Source of the DNA: Ignelater luminosus
Lineage: Eukaryota > Arthropoda > Insecta > Coleoptera > Elateridae
Length of the DNA stretch: 64,000 nucleotides
Direction of reading: 5' to 3'
NCBI GenBank assembly: GCA_011009095.1
Contig: VTPC01000808.1
Coordinates: forward strand, 217,719 to 281,718
Made by a program: the position numbers and the translations under genes. The notes below the pieces were generated by a model. That model saw only the letters and a list, made by a program, of their open reading frames with translations. It was not told where the DNA came from and did not search any database. Below are positions 35,170-48,583 of this stretch, piece by piece (position 1 is the stretch's first letter; each line of letters opens with the position of its first letter).

Positions 35170-38100
35170 TAAGCTTGTCTTGTAGAATTTTTGTTTTTTA
35201 TACAGAGTGTTTCTAAAACAGGTAAAAACATCGACACAACAAATTCCTGGGCTACAATTAGGGAAATTCGATTTTAATCACAAACGGCCCATTTCGTAAA
35301 TAAATTGATCTTAGATCTTGTCAACGACATATTGCTGTTTCTCGACAGCGGCGTAACAAGCATTTTTGGACTGACTGTGTCCTTTAATTATGTTTAATCA
35401 CAGCAGCAATCACCATTCTATTTTTATTAATGTGAATGTTTTTTAAATTCTGTCTTCTGCTTAGAATAAAACTGTTTTCGCTTACTGAAATTGGTTTTGA
35501 GATTTTATTTTAAAAGCCATTTAAAGGTAATGTGTATTATAATACAACTGCGTCATCTATAAAACAAGCTAGAAGATGATATTTCTAATAATACAATGCG
35601 TTGTGTTATCTTAAAGCGTAGATAACCAGGTTCATGATGTATCAAGTCAAGGCTACTACATGCTTCATTCAAGGAATATAAAAGCTCTGCCTATGCGTCA
35701 AATCATAGAGATAATTCTGTTTTAATAGAAATTGTTAAATTACTATTTGTTTTAGATGTGCACGTGTTAATAGGAAACTAAAATTAAATTATAGTGTAAG
35801 ATGCTAACTGGAAGAAATCATCTTGCATTTGTTTAAAAATAAAATGTGTCCACAGACAATAATTTTAGCCTTTTTGAATTTCTCTATCAGTTGCACGTGC
35901 GAGTTCCTTCAAATAAGAAACGCACAACATTTAAAATCAGTCACAAATCGAGATTAGAGCAACGAAAAATTAATATTGGTAGTTGCAGAATTTTAGTTTC
36001 AAAATTAGGTTTGTTTATCTATAGTTACTGAAGACGATCTTAATAATGAATTTTTAATTTTTACAAGAATTTTATTTCATTAAAATCAAAAAGGGAAATT
36101 TCTTGGTGAGACCAGACTCTTGAAGATCCTACCAGAAGTCGAAAGTTCTATAAAGTTTCAGTACCAAGCAATGGTAAGATAAATAATAATAAATATCACA
36201 ACATCAATTCATGCTTGCATTTCAATCGGACTAAATGTCTAATGGTGCCGACGACATACTCGTGTTTGCCGATTTTGCCGATTCTTGTATATATGGTCTC
36301 CCTTGGCCTCAATAGCGACTACACATCGTTACCCCTTTCACTGGTAAAATGGTCAGAAAACCGCCTGGGCAGCAATTGGCATTTCTGACAGATATCGACA
36401 CTAATTTTGGGACGCTGGTCCTGTGTACGATAACCGTTAAAACAAAGTTCTTTCACCAAGAAGATTTCCATTTCGAACAAGAAACCTTTATAGAGAGAGA
36501 ATGAGAAGAGATAAGAGGACAAAATCTGATACCCTTTGAAAAGAAACAATTTCCACTCGAAAAGTAAACATCCGGCTCGGCTAAAATTCCAAAATTCAAG
36601 TAAACGATCGAAATTGTCCGAATCGCTTCGTATTCGAGTTCTATATACAACCGACCGACCCTTCTCAGCAGCTGGATGCAAAAACGATCCGATTCACTTT
36701 CATTTTTTTCTTCCCACTCCCAGAAAACCAAAAATGGAGCGTTTTGTGCTGTATGTCGGGAACGAAAAGTCTTATCGTCATGAGACTTTTTCTGTCATGT
36801 GCCAGTGTCAGACCTATCTTCAATTATTTCTCGGTACAGTTATTTCAAAAAATATCGACATGATGTATTTTTGATGTTTTATAGCGCCCTCAGTTGTGGT
36901 ACTTATCAAAATGGTTTCATCAGTGGATAGCCCCATCGATTGGCTTCAATTGTGTATTGAGGTTGGTACACCGAAAAACGCCATTTGAAGCTCAAAAAAG
37001 CAAAACACCAAAGCGGGATAGGTTTTGGCTGTTACACACGTTTTAACAAAAAGATCTCTGAAATCTGAGAATCTTAGGTCTGGAGCCTGGAGGGTGGGGA
37101 ACGGTACTTTTTAACTCCACCTGGAGGGCTTGTTTTTGGGTGATTAATCGCGAAACGGTGCCTAACGTCTTTCTGCGCACAAGGGGAAATCCTGATTTCT
37201 AAGTGGGGATCGATTTGGCCCTGTTGGTTGTTGATGCATATGCAATGGACCCGAAAACTGCCAAATTTCGGCCCGCTTCGTACACCACTGGCGCCCTTCC
37301 TAATGGGTAAATTTGTTCGTTTTCTATACAGAAAAGTGGATTGAATCTTTATGGCCACGGTTGTACTAAAGCCATCCAATTGGGAAAGTACGTAAAGGCA
37401 GGAGAATTCTTGCAAGAGACCTCTGCGTTCTCTCTTATTTTACATTGGGTTAAATGAGGAAAATTTAGAGGGGAGCAGCCAAATGAAATCTGATTGCGCC
37501 ATCAAAAGAGCATTGACGGTAAAGTAGAAGACTATTTGTTTCATGCTGATATCTTTATCCGTGTACACAGGATATTTCGAAATAGTTCCTAAATTTGAAC
37601 GAAAGTGCACGCCACTGGTACAGATGTGCAAATTTGAATTTTTCTTTCTTGGCGTTTAACGCTTTAATTTAAGTGTGGTGTGATAAACTTTAAAACTCTT
37701 TATTTATTTATATTTTGCTTTTTGAACAAGATACCACCCCAATGTATATATCGCAGTGAATTTAATCAAAAACTTAGTTGGACATAAAATTTGACTCTGC
37801 TCTGACACCATGTTCTAAGGTATCCGCGATTACTTGCATCGTGTTCTATCGACTTTTGATTAATCGACAGTTAGGATCAAGCTGTTTCTAAATTTTATAA
37901 GACTACTTAATCTATTTTGATGGTTCTTGGATACATGGTTCCATCAGGGCCTAGAAAAGATCACGCACAGTTATCTCCCTCTTAAGTAAAATGGGAGCAG
38001 CACAAATCGAAAAAACTATCTGGACTTTAGTGGCTAGAATCAACGAATTCAAGTAGGAGAACTGTAGCTTGGAAACTTTTGTCTGTTGTTTTAAGTTAGC

Positions 38101-41100
38101 CAAAGTTGAATTAAGTTTAGAGTATTCATTTTTACAATGATACTATGTACAATTACTACCAAAACAAATTTTTTCATTTCCACAGGACTTTTAAATATAG
38201 ACAGAAAGAATCATGGAGGGAGAGAGAGCTAAAAGAGGTAGGTACAAGGTACACCCAAAAGTCTTGAAAATTGTCTAAATGCCTAGATATACGAGGTGTT
38301 TATAAAATGAAGGCTTTTTAATAGTTCAGTGCAAGTCTCATCTGATTTACTTTTGTTTTCTCTACTACAGTGTTTGGTCCTATATCTTCCGAAGAAAAAT
38401 TCATAGCGCTATGGAACTTTTTTGTTATATAGCACACAAGAAGTACGTTTAGAATCTCCAAACTTATAAAGTCGTCGAATACCACAGCAATATATTAATC
38501 AAGATTGGTCCTGAAATAAAACCATGTGGCACACCAGATATTGTTTTTTACACTTGGATAATTGCGACTTGGAAATAAATAAAATAAAAAGAATAATCCT
38601 GCTTTGAGTGCTATTAGGTGTGAATGTGATAATCAAAAGTTTATCAATTTCTCAAGTTCATGGTTACTCATATAGATTTTATTATTTTTCCTTTAACTTT
38701 TTGCAGTTGCATTAATATTTAGTATTTTGAATGATACACAACAGTAGCAACTCTGGGGATTTCTACTTATTGATTAGTTTGTAAGATTATCTGATTCTTT
38801 TTCCCTAAAAAATATATAAAAAAGTTGGTGACCTAATTTACTTAGTTAGTGTAGTAAACAGAAAATATAGGTAGAAGGAAATAGAAGATATGCCTCAGGA
38901 GATCACAAACACCTTCATTAAAAACAAACCCTATAAAGGAATAACACACTGTATTTTAACCATAAATATTAATTTAAAAGTTCGTTTTCTCATTTGTTCT
39001 CAAATGGTTTTTGAATCTTCCTAGAATAAATACTAGACGAAACAAAAGTGAGCCTACAGGCAATAATAAAAGAGTAAAGATAAATCGACGAGCAGAAAAT
39101 AAACTTAAAGCTTCTGGCTAATAATACGGAACGAACGAAAATAAATAAAAGGAATATTGACAGATACACAGATATCGTCGTATTTATGAAACCAAAGGAA
39201 AATTCCTCCCTCTCTAATTGAAAAACGTTCAAGTTTTAATTAGTTTGCTTAAGAATTCATGACGTTTAAATTATTAATTTTCAATAAACAGTAATTATCC
39301 TCCTGTTTGCCAGAATCTGTGTGGTAAATTCTCATGCATTTCTAGTAGGGGCGTAATTAAATTGATGTCGATTTCTCAGTGGCGCGTTGATAATTGCCTT
39401 TTGTATTACGGTTACGGAAAGATCAAATCAGACCACTAAAGTAATTATCGTACGAGCACGTACCAAAGTTTTCGAAATAGGCGCCATCAATAAAAATCAA
39501 GTACTAAAAGTCTTTATTTCACAATAATTGACAAAAACATGTCTTAGCACTTCGTTTCTACTATTGACTGCAATTTCTTTTATATGGAAACTCTTTTCAA
39601 TTTACTGAAGCTATTGGTAATGTACGATACGTTTGATTTTAAAATAATTAAAACAGATATACCTAACTATCAGTTTTTTCTTGGTATTAACGTTTATCTT
39701 CTTTTAGAATTAAAATAAAATAATGACTTTTAGACAGAGGATAAGGTAATCACTAAGGTAACTTTGTCACTCAAAAACTTCTTGGTGAGATCTGATGAAA
39801 TGGCAAACGTTCCGAGTTCGAGTCTGTGTAATTATTTTCAATGAGAATCCTAAGTTTTTCTTTGAACGTTGACTGGATTTCTAAATCTCTTTCTTCACTA
39901 GTTACATCGAATTACATTTACACATCTCATGACACATCTCAAATTAATGAAACTGTGTCTGTTCGTTTTTTTATATTTTCGTTAATTATGCAAAGGTACG
40001 CAGTAGAAAAAATATTTAAGATTCCGCTAAGTGTGTATACACATTAGATTGATTAGGCAACTTACAATAGTCTCGTTATGAGTCGAAACGCTTCACTATC
40101 AGGAACTTTACCAGACGAGTTCACCTGATTTTGATATATACCGACACATTTGATATCAGCAAAAATATCAAATGGAATTTCAATTAAGTTTATCTAACCA
40201 AGGAAATTTTCTCGAAAGCACGGAATGCTTATTTGGAAGAAACTTATTCTTAAAAGGTTTGCTCAGTTATTAAGCTGATTTAAGTTGAAAAAGGGTTCTG
40301 AAAGCAAGTCTGTATTAAACACGTCTCGGTCATAAAAAATTGTCATACTGAATACACCAATTAGTATCCGCATGGACTGCAATTGATGATATACATAAAT
40401 CGTAGTTCCTCAGTGTTTGAATCTTTCTCACTCCATAAGAAGAATCATCCAACTATTTTTTTATTTTCTTATCTTTACATACCGTGTCATGTCTGACAAA
40501 CAAAGCAAATAAAGAAATAATTGAGAAACTTTTGGAACAGCTTTTAATCTCTGCTGTTCCCCTACTCTTTACCTATAAAATCCATTGAATGGATATCGCG
40601 TCTGGAACTGCACGTCAATTAGTCAAGTTGTCAATATCTTTAATCTACATTTGATATTGATTTCAAAAGAGAAAACTTCTTCAGTCAGGTTTGGAAACGT
40701 GAAGTCTTGTCGAGGGCTTTTCTGTGCGATGACAGTCAGTTTGTTGTTTTCTTAGGTTAAGGGAACTCTCATTGCAACCGTGGAGAAGGTACTACTAATG
40801 TTGAGCGGTGTAAATCTGTCCCCTGCGGGGTTTGCCTCACGTACTTAGGAAAATCACGAAAAACCTTAGTGAGAACAGTCGTTCTGGGAATTTAATTCCT
40901 GGGTCGTAATACGAAGACAGCAAACTATGTTACTCAATATCTTGAAAGAGAAAGTGAACTGTGATTTACCAATAAATGTGGCTAATGAAAGCAAAGTTTG
41001 AAGAATCTGAAGAGACGTTCGTACAGGAATACAGAATCAAAAATCAAAACAATAGGAAATTAAGAACCTCGAAGAAACAAAAATAATTAAATCAGAGCAT

Positions 41101-43540
41101 CTTCTGCCACAGTATCCCTTTGTTTGTTCAAAGTCTTCTGCGAACTGAATCCATAAAAACCAAAGCAAATGAAATGGTAGCCTACGAAAAGCCGAATGAA
41201 ACCCTATCAACAACACCGCGCTTACTCTTAGCCAATTGACAATGAGTTTCTTTGGAAAATAATCTTGAGCCAGTTTTCACTGAATGAGAAATAATAACAG
41301 TCGTCACAAAATTCTGGTAAAATGACGAATTTTCTTTCTAATGTGAAATATCTGTAGAAGATAATTTGAATCCTGTTTGGGATAGATTTAAGCTTCGGAC
41401 TCCAACTAAAACTAGAAATCTGATTCATGCCAAAAAATCTGATCGGCTAGGAGATGTGTCTTCAAACAATTCTTTTTTGCTTTAACAGCACTTGGAAGAT
41501 CATGTCCAGAGCTGGGTAAATTTGTGAAATTAAAGAAAAAACTGTTTTCATGAGGCTTTCCTCTATTCGTTATTAATTCAATCCTCCTGTTTCAAAGCTA
41601 TACAGATTGCAAACTTTAGTTTTATTATTCAGACAGTGTTTATATGCCTAACAGTCTTAAAGCGTCTTCTAAACTCTCCGATAGGTACTTATCGGAAAAT
41701 TTTAAAAATCTGCAATGGTAACATGTTGAGGGCAAACTAAGAATCCTGATTAGAAGTATGCACGTTACTACATGTAAGATTCCGTAAGAAGACAAAAGAA
41801 CTCATTTTAAAGCATTTTTTTTCTTCACGTAAGATTTTTTGTTTCTTTCCACATTTGTTTTCGTTGTAGCCCAAAGAAGAGGAATTGTCTTTAAGGAAAA
41901 CGGCATTTGGAGCTGTTGAAGAAAAAAGAAAAATTAAAGGGTAAAAGGAAGATTTGAGAGACTGTACTGGAAGATTCTTTTATTAAAGGCTAAACAGTTC
42001 TGTTAGTCACTTATATGCTTATACCTGCACTGAAGCTAAATCGGCTCTAGTTTGAATTTTGCTGTCTGTAGAAGTTTCTATTTTGCTTCCTTTCTAATGC
42101 CTTGAGTGTCCAGATCTTACAGAATTCTGCACTGCTATCCGCAAACCAGCACAGGACTTTTACAGAGCAAGGGCTAAGATATCGCGGTTCCAGATATTTT
42201 CTATCTCTTTTACAATTAGAAGCAAGAGCCTCACAGTGACACAAAATGTTTAGGTCTGTTTCAACTTACAGTATAAGTTGCCATCATGGAATCCTATAGG
42301 TCTTCATTCTTCGAGTAACTTTATGACAGTCTTTGACTAATGCCTGCTCAAAAACAGTAGTTACTCAGTTGTTTTTTCACATGATTTTAAGGCAAAAGTC
42401 GGGTTTCTACTCTTTTTTGCTAACTAATAAAACTTTTTTAAAAATTAATTGACCTTACATTTAAGAATATAGTAAGAGAAGAAACTGGCCTGAAAGAGTT
42501 CACCATATCTGTTTCTATAATAATTTTTATAATTGTTGTGTTTTTTCGGATTCAGTTACAGTTGTAGTTTATCTTATGGGGATCTTAAGGATCATTTTCA
42601 GTAGCATGCACGCCTAATAAGAAGTTACTGTTATGTCTTGGTTCTATACCATAAATGTTTACTTTGCTTTTTCAACCTTCTTTAGATTCTTTTGTATAAT
42701 AACCAAAACAGTCTGCAGGAAGATTGAGGCTAGCTTGTTTCCTTAATCTCTGGATTCAATGTTAATATAAATATGATGAACTGAAGTAATGCGTTTTGAT
42801 GCCATATCTAAGATTGAGTGTTCTATAGCTTTCTGGATTGCTCCCTTGGGCTATCTTGGAACCTGCAGAAAGTCTTTCTGGCATCTTCTATAATTACAAG
42901 ACTAATTGTAACTGAAGGCAAATCAGGCAGGAGATTTTATTATTAACAAGGTCAACGTAAAATTACAAAATGCAAAGACAAACACACAAAGTTGTTTTGT
43001 CATCAAATAGACAAAAAACTGCTGCAGGTCTCACATATTTCGTCTGTTGAGTTTATTATGAGTTCTAAGAGTCACTTTTCCAAAATTGTTCACGGAAGTG
43101 GTCAACGATTCAAAACAAAATAGAACTGAAATTCTCAACGGGCCTAGCTGCTATGGGAAATTGAACTATAATGACATGCTAAGTACAACAATACAACAAA
43201 TATAATTTTAAAGCAGTATCTAGTCGCGGTCGAACTGAAACATAGTTACAGTATGAGTCTACGAGTTTACTTCTCACTCAGAATTATCTTTTTCTTTATC
43301 TTTTCTTTCTACCAAAATGTAGAGCGAGCAGTTCACATAACCCAATTAATACGAGTATTCTTTTAAATATTATTGAGACGCATTCAGACGTTACACATTT
43401 TCCTCTTCGTAAGATTGACTACAGTCTGGCTTAATCATGAAGATAATGTAGAGGGTCTCATCAGAATGAGCAATAACGAGTAGTAGGATTTTAAATACTA
43501 GGAAATAGAAAAGACATCTTAAACATTCTTAGTATCATTA
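35170..43540. other. Long non-coding stretch, no gene recognised
   Basis: Frames up to 120 codons occur (for example 36319-36681 minus and 37074-37415 minus), but none has a recognisable motif or plausible splice context, and opposing frames overlap. TACGAGGTGTTTATAAAATG at about 38290-38309 and ATACAGAGTGTTTCTAAAAC at about 35199-35218 resemble mariner-type termini without partners. This may be intron of the gene starting at 34020. Confidence 0.5.
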
Positions 43541-44340
43541 AAAATGAAAATTAATTCAGCCTCCCCAGAAAGGTATCTAACCTCCAGGACTTATCACAAC
43601 TATAAACAACACGCTGTATGTAACCTACAATAAACATAAAATAAATCTATCTGTTGAATTAAAAAAATGGCTCGATAACCTGAAAGATCTCCAACAAATT
43701 GAAGGTGAAACTATAAATGATGGGCACTAAATATCACTTTCAACGCAACTCTATCAATACGACTTTAAATTGCTACACACTTGGTCCAATATTCGCTTCT
43801 CCCTTTACAGAAACAGAAATAATAAAACTACCATCTAGCAAATCGACAGGATTTGACGAAATTCCTGTAAAAAGCTGCTCTGGGCAGTTTTCCCACAGCT
43901 CTCAAGCAGGCTATTTTGGCTCCAGTTCCAAAAAAGGATCAGCTACAGGTGTAAGCAACTATCGACGCATCCCTATCTTAGGGACACTTTCAAAAATCAT
44001 TGAGAAAAATTGCTGCTGATAGAATTTGTGGTTTTCTTAATAGTTAGCAATAAATTGCTAACGCCATCTCAATATATCAACATTGACTACTGTAGTAGAT
44101 TATACACAAGTCTATCAATGTATGGATGAAAATCAATGTGTTATCTTAATCTTTCACGTGACAGACATTACTGGTTCAAGGTCTGTTGTTGCCAAACTAA
44201 ATGCCATTGGCATACGTAAATGGGTCTTCTCTTACCTTAAATATGGCAATTTCAGTGTAAAACTTCATACCACTACTTCTGAAACTTTTAGTGTAGACTC
44301 TGATCAAGAATTAAAGTTTACAGTGCAGAAGGGAGAAATC
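43540..44340 (+). pseudogene. LINE reverse transcriptase relic (first of two joined LINEs)
   Basis: Shifting frames yields consecutive RT blocks in the right order: FTETEIIKLPSSKSTGFDEI followed by PVK (finger region), GVSNYRRIPILGTLSKIIEK (the SNYRPI block with Pro changed to Arg), LLTPSQY (normally followed by GFR), TTVVDYTQ, DENQCVILIFHVTDITG (a decayed form of the YxDFSKAFD block, catalytic Asp context lost), and VAKLNAIGIRKWVFSYLKYG. The RT active site FADD region is absent. Resembles jockey/CR1-like LINEs. The element stops near 44340, where unrelated LINE sequence begins. Confidence 0.65.
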
Positions 44341-45936
44341 TCAGTACTAATCGGTGAGGAATGTAGGGAAGTGGCCGATCGATCATCAGCCAGCTACCAC
44401 AAAAAATTTTACACAGGTCATTGTCGGTAGGTGACCAAGCGATCTTGGGGCTAACTTCCAAAAAAGTGATTGAAAGGGAAGAAAAACAAGAAATCTAAGA
44501 ATACATTTTCGCTAGAAACAGGAAGGCAATGAGAACTTTTCTTACTGAACATAGACAACAGAGTACACAGGAAACGAAACCGGAAACAGAAGAGAATATA
44601 GAAAGCTTACCAGAAGAACGCCAGGAAAGAAGGAAAAAAGAAGAAACTGATAAGAGCGTGAGTAACTCAAAACGAGCTAACAAACACATTAATAAGCTGA
44701 AACAAGCAATACTAAGACTGAACGACTAAATATAGTACCTAAATAAGCTAACTTCAGAAAATACAAAAAAGAGATAAAGGAAAAGGTAGTTAAGTTGAGG
44801 AACTTAGCGGAAAGATGATCACAAAAAAAACCATGAAAGCGCTAAGCGGGTTAGAAACTAGAAAACAAACAGAGAGAAAAGGGAAGAAAAGCCAAACCAC
44901 ATTGTCTGAAATGTAAAGAATGGCAGAAAAACGTAAAGATCTAAACAAAGAACGTTTAGAGATTGAGAAGAAATACGGAAAAATGGAAAAGGAATTGATA
45001 AAATTGAGGGATAAAGATAAACTAAATAAAATGCCAGAAACAGTAGACAGTACAAATATAACTGACACAATAAGCTTGCAATGGACGGAAAATGCATACG
45101 ACGCGACGACTCACAAATACCCAATGAAGGGTATGTCAGGGTGATCACTGTGGATGTCGAAAAAGATAAAGGAGATGGTATAACTCAAAAAGTCAGGGAA
45201 CGACTGCCTGCAATAGGTAATATAATAGATGGGGCAGAGAAAACAATATGCAACGGTAAATGAAGAAGAAACAAGAGAAACATTTACATTTCCAGTGGGA
45301 ATAAGAAATGAAACGGAGAGTGAGGAAAAGACAAATATAGACAATACAATTTTTGAAAAAGGCTACAAGTGAGAAAGATTTTGATCTCGACTACGACAAA
45401 TGTGGACATAAAGGAGGTGCGAAAAATAAAAGAATCTCTGTCCAGGACATACTGGATAATGCTGTTGAGACAACAGAAGTGAAACCTAAGCGCGGGACAA
45501 TAATAATTTGAGACGTAGACAAAGTTACCACTATGCAAGAGGTAGAGGATGTGATTAAGAAGAAACTGCAGATACAAGCAGATAATATCTCGCTAAAATC
45601 AAAGAGAAGAGGCAACTCGCAGGTAACGACGGTCAGTACATCTATCGATAAGAATCGGGAGATGGGTACATCTGGGTAGATATGGAAGAGCTAATCATAT
45701 GTATACGAATGTTATATCTCACCAAATGTTACCATCGGAGACTACCGGAAGTATCCCGGCAGTCTTAAGAGTTACCATCTCAACACAGGAGCAGGAGGAA
45801 AAAGTGGTGGTCTGCTACAATTTTGATGCTAAATCCAATATGTGGTGATCAGTTATTGAAGATCAAAGAAGAGATCTGATGGTAGGATGGCTTACGTAAG
45901 AAGACATTCTGCAACCTAAGTGCGGCCCAGTACATA
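44341..45936 (+). pseudogene. R1-clade-like LINE relic: ORF1 and start of ORF2 endonuclease
   Basis: A chain of Glu/Lys-rich frames (44529-44729, 44920-45144) looks like a Gag-like ORF1 with coiled coils. From about 45370 to 45660 the translation NKRISVQDILDNAVETTEV, RGTIII, DVDKVTTMQEVEDVIKKKLQ matches the conserved middle of R1/LOA-type ORF1. From about 45700 CYISPNVTIGDYRKY and then, after a frame change, EEKVVVCYNFDAKSNMW correspond to the apurinic-type endonuclease, where the family has EPYISPN and VVVCGDFNAKS; the Gly-Asp of GDFNAK is mutated here. It then breaks into RRDLMVGWL and is cut off by the MITE at 45938. The CCHC zinc knuckles were not seen. Confidence 0.55.
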
Positions 45937-45937
45937 C

Positions 45938-46123
45938 ACAGTATGCCCATTTTATGGGTCCTTCCCTGAATGTCTGGAAGTAGGCAACACATCTTACAAT
46001 TCAGAGATATCGTTGTGTAATTACAGATTTTAAAAACAAAATGAATCATGTTTGTAAGGTTGTTTTCTATAATACGTGTTAATGTCAAAATTGAACAAAA
46101 AAGAAAGAAAGTAAACAAAAGCC
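45938..46123 (+). mobile_element. Truncated second copy of the CAGTATGCCC MITE
   Basis: It matches the left half of the element at 4952-5448 in the same orientation: CAGTATGCCCATTTTATGGG, GGCAACACATCTTACA, then GATTTTAAAAACAAA and, after a ~90-bp internal deletion, AGAAAGAAAGTAAACAAAA. The right TIR is missing. It abuts the broken endonuclease frame of the LINE relic. Confidence 0.7.
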
Positions 46124-46526
46124 TTCAACGCTACTTTCTCGTTTTTTAAGAGTAGGTCAATCTTGTAATCGCCTAGTGACGAGCAAGTTCTACTGGACAA
46201 TCTATCTTATGTATCTACATAGAAGTGTCTTAGGTATAAATATCACCCTGATGTGCCTCCAGCTCATCTTCAGATAGATCAGAACCAGCCAGTCCATTTG
46301 ACACTATTATTTGTTATTATCTCTTTTAGTCTTTCAGATTCTTTTACCAAGACTCAACTCTTTTTGTACCGCTATAGACATCAGATGGATCGTCAATAAT
46401 ATTCAACTTAAGAAGCGTACTGATATTGGGTCTTTTAATATCTCATCGTTAGTAAATTCCAAAATTCCCAGTCTGCTCATCTCGCCTTCTTACACACGTG
46501 CTACACCTGCGATAACTCTTGGTATT
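46124..46526. other. Non-coding stretch
   Basis: The only long frame (46311-46619) runs into the adjacent MITE and has no motif. Confidence 0.5.
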
Positions 46527-46528
46527 GT

Positions 46529-46747
46529 CGGGGCCGGCTGGAAGTTTTGCGGGGCCCTTAAAATAAAAAAAGGAGAAACACACTGTTTTTTCAGACATAG
46601 TCTAATTAGTTTATTTTAAATATTTAAAAAAATTAGAAATTTTATTTGTTCTGAACATATAAGATACAAAGAATTAAATATTTTTCTCTCAAGGCGCGGG
46701 GCCCTGGGCAGTTGCCCCGCAAATCCTGCTTTTCATCTGGCCCTGGG
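46529..46747. mobile_element. hAT-like MITE of about 220 bp
   Basis: The left end CGGGGCCGGCTGGAAGTTTT followed by GCGGGGCCC and the right end GCCCCGCAAATCCTGCTTTT followed by CATCTGGCCCTG are imperfect inverted copies; CAGGGCC is a frequent hAT terminus. The flanking 8-mers are GGTATTGT (left) and GGTATAAC (right), identical at five leading bases, compatible with an eroded 8-bp hAT duplication. The interior is AT-rich and non-coding. Confidence 0.6.
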
Positions 46748-48307
46748 TATAACCCTCACCATAAGTATAAAATATAGCGAGAGGTATCTCCTCTTTCCAA
46801 GAGCCGACCGCATGCCTATGGGCACCAACTTTTCTGCTTTTACCAACAAATCTGATCTTCAGGTACAAAAAGTGTTTTCCAAAGAAAGGGCGTATTAGAT
46901 TCTTTACGTATCTTTATCTTATCTTCACAATAGTTAGTATTTGGTGTCGATAGGGCGTACCGTTTCGCCACAAATGACGAAAAGCCAAAAATAACGAGTT
47001 CACAAGAGATCTCAAAATTTCCTATCTCCAAAGTTTCATCGACCATGAAATGCATAAAGGCTTGGGAGAGCTACATACAAAATCTCACTATTAATTGTAA
47101 AAAAAAATAACTGCGCTAGAAGCGATGGAAGGGGAAGATCATCTCGCTAGGTTTCGAGGGTTTTATTGGAAAGTTTCGGAATGTGCTTATAGAATCACGT
47201 ATAAGCTACTAAAATACATTTACAGCAGAAGATTAGTCTTTATAGTTTAAAGGCTAACCATGTCAAGGCTGTATTTGTACAGTTTTCAGCTTTTGTTGTG
47301 TTTTTGACCTGGAAGATAACCTCGTAGGAAAAAACCTTTTATGTTTCCCATTACAACTACACTTTCTTAGCAATGTGAAGAACTACTCCAGAAAGGTTCA
47401 AAAGAAGACTAATTGCATTTGTTTCTTCTATCTCATTTCAAAGACAGGCACACGCCATTGCTGTCTATCTAGACTTCTTGTGCTGATGATGCCTTTTAAT
47501 ATAAAAAAAGACCAGCTCGATTCAATTATAATTAACCGAGTTATGAATTTTTTAGGTGGGTATCGCGGAAGACAATGGAAAAAAGTGCAAAGTTAACCGA
47601 ATCAAATCAGGTTTTTTCCAGTAGGTAGAGATGTACTCTACTATATAAAAATCTACCACGTCAGTGGGACCATTCTGACGATTTTGGTGGAGAATTCGCA
47701 AAATGCTCAAACGGTTTTGGGACAAGATTCGGGGTTTATTGGTTTACTACTGACAATTCGTCTTGACTGGTCGATAACACTTTCAAATCTACGTCGCACA
47801 GCGAAAACCAGATCCCCGTTTTCCTTATAGTTTTCAAGTTACGAGTCTTCTTAGGTTTGACTTGTCGCGCTCTTTAGCGACCGAACTGTAAGATGTGAAA
47901 AATCGGTTCAAGCGGCATTTGATGCAGGTGAAAACATCCAATCGGGGCATTATGTGCTGTTTCGATATCCCCACTCCTATCCCTCCTCACAGACGCCTGT
48001 GGACCTGAACTTAAATTTGCGAAGGGAAGCAAACTTGGGGGGGCTATACATTACAGCGCCTCTGGTTGCAGTTCGCTAATAAGGTCCTAGTTGTGACTGT
48101 CTGTTTTCGTCGCTAGATGTCACTGCAGTCGTTCCATGCGCGCAAGGTAGTCGAAGGCCCTAAAATCTTCCAGATTTGGTCAAGATCGGGTTATTCCGAC
48201 TTTTCGTTTTGAAAATGTTAAAAATTTCTATTTTTAGCCCCCCTTGCTCTTCTCCTATTGGGAAATTGATGAACAGCCGCCAGAAATAGCCGAGTGTCAC
48301 GAAGATA
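46748..48307. other. Non-coding stretch
   Basis: Sequence from about 47630 to 48250 is less AT-rich (GC and CpG higher) than its surroundings but shows no protein motif; probably an old unrecognised repeat. Confidence 0.4.
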
Positions 48308-48583
48308 TTAAATTACTTCATATTTATGGTGAGTAAAAATTCCACAGTTACAGTTGGAAGAGGCCTTGCAATGTTTTTGGTTAATCTTTTGGCAGGATTT
48401 CCTGTTGGTTTTCCTTATTGCTTTATTGTATTTGATCAGTCTGTTTCTATACTCGTTCAATATTTTTGATACTTTAGGCTTTATTCCACCAGATGATTTT
48501 CTTGCAACTATGATGTTACCGTATCGTGCCACCTTGTGCAGAAAGTGGGAAGGGAAGAGAAGTGAGGTTGTGTTTTCCTTCAC
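48308..48583 (-). pseudogene. LINE ORF2 linker fragment (R1-type)
   Basis: The minus-strand frame contains KVSKILNEYRNRLIKYNKAI and RKTNRKSCQKINQKHC. This fits the segment between endonuclease and RT in R1/LOA-type LINEs, where a Tyr-Asn/Lys-x-Ala-Ile-Arg-Lys-Ala-Lys-Arg-x-Ser-Trp pattern is conserved (here Trp is changed to Cys). Neither the endonuclease nor the RT is present on either side. It may be part of the same family as the 44.3-45.9 kb relic but lies on the other strand. Confidence 0.45.

Noticed and set aside
36319..37415. Cluster of 90-120 codon frames on both strands
   Set aside because: Several overlapping opposite frames, no motifs, no splice sites in agreement; most likely chance in a less AT-rich patch.
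44790..45615. Ser/Phe-rich minus-strand frames of 74-97 codons
   Set aside because: Antisense shadows of the Lys/Glu-rich LINE ORF1 on the plus strand.
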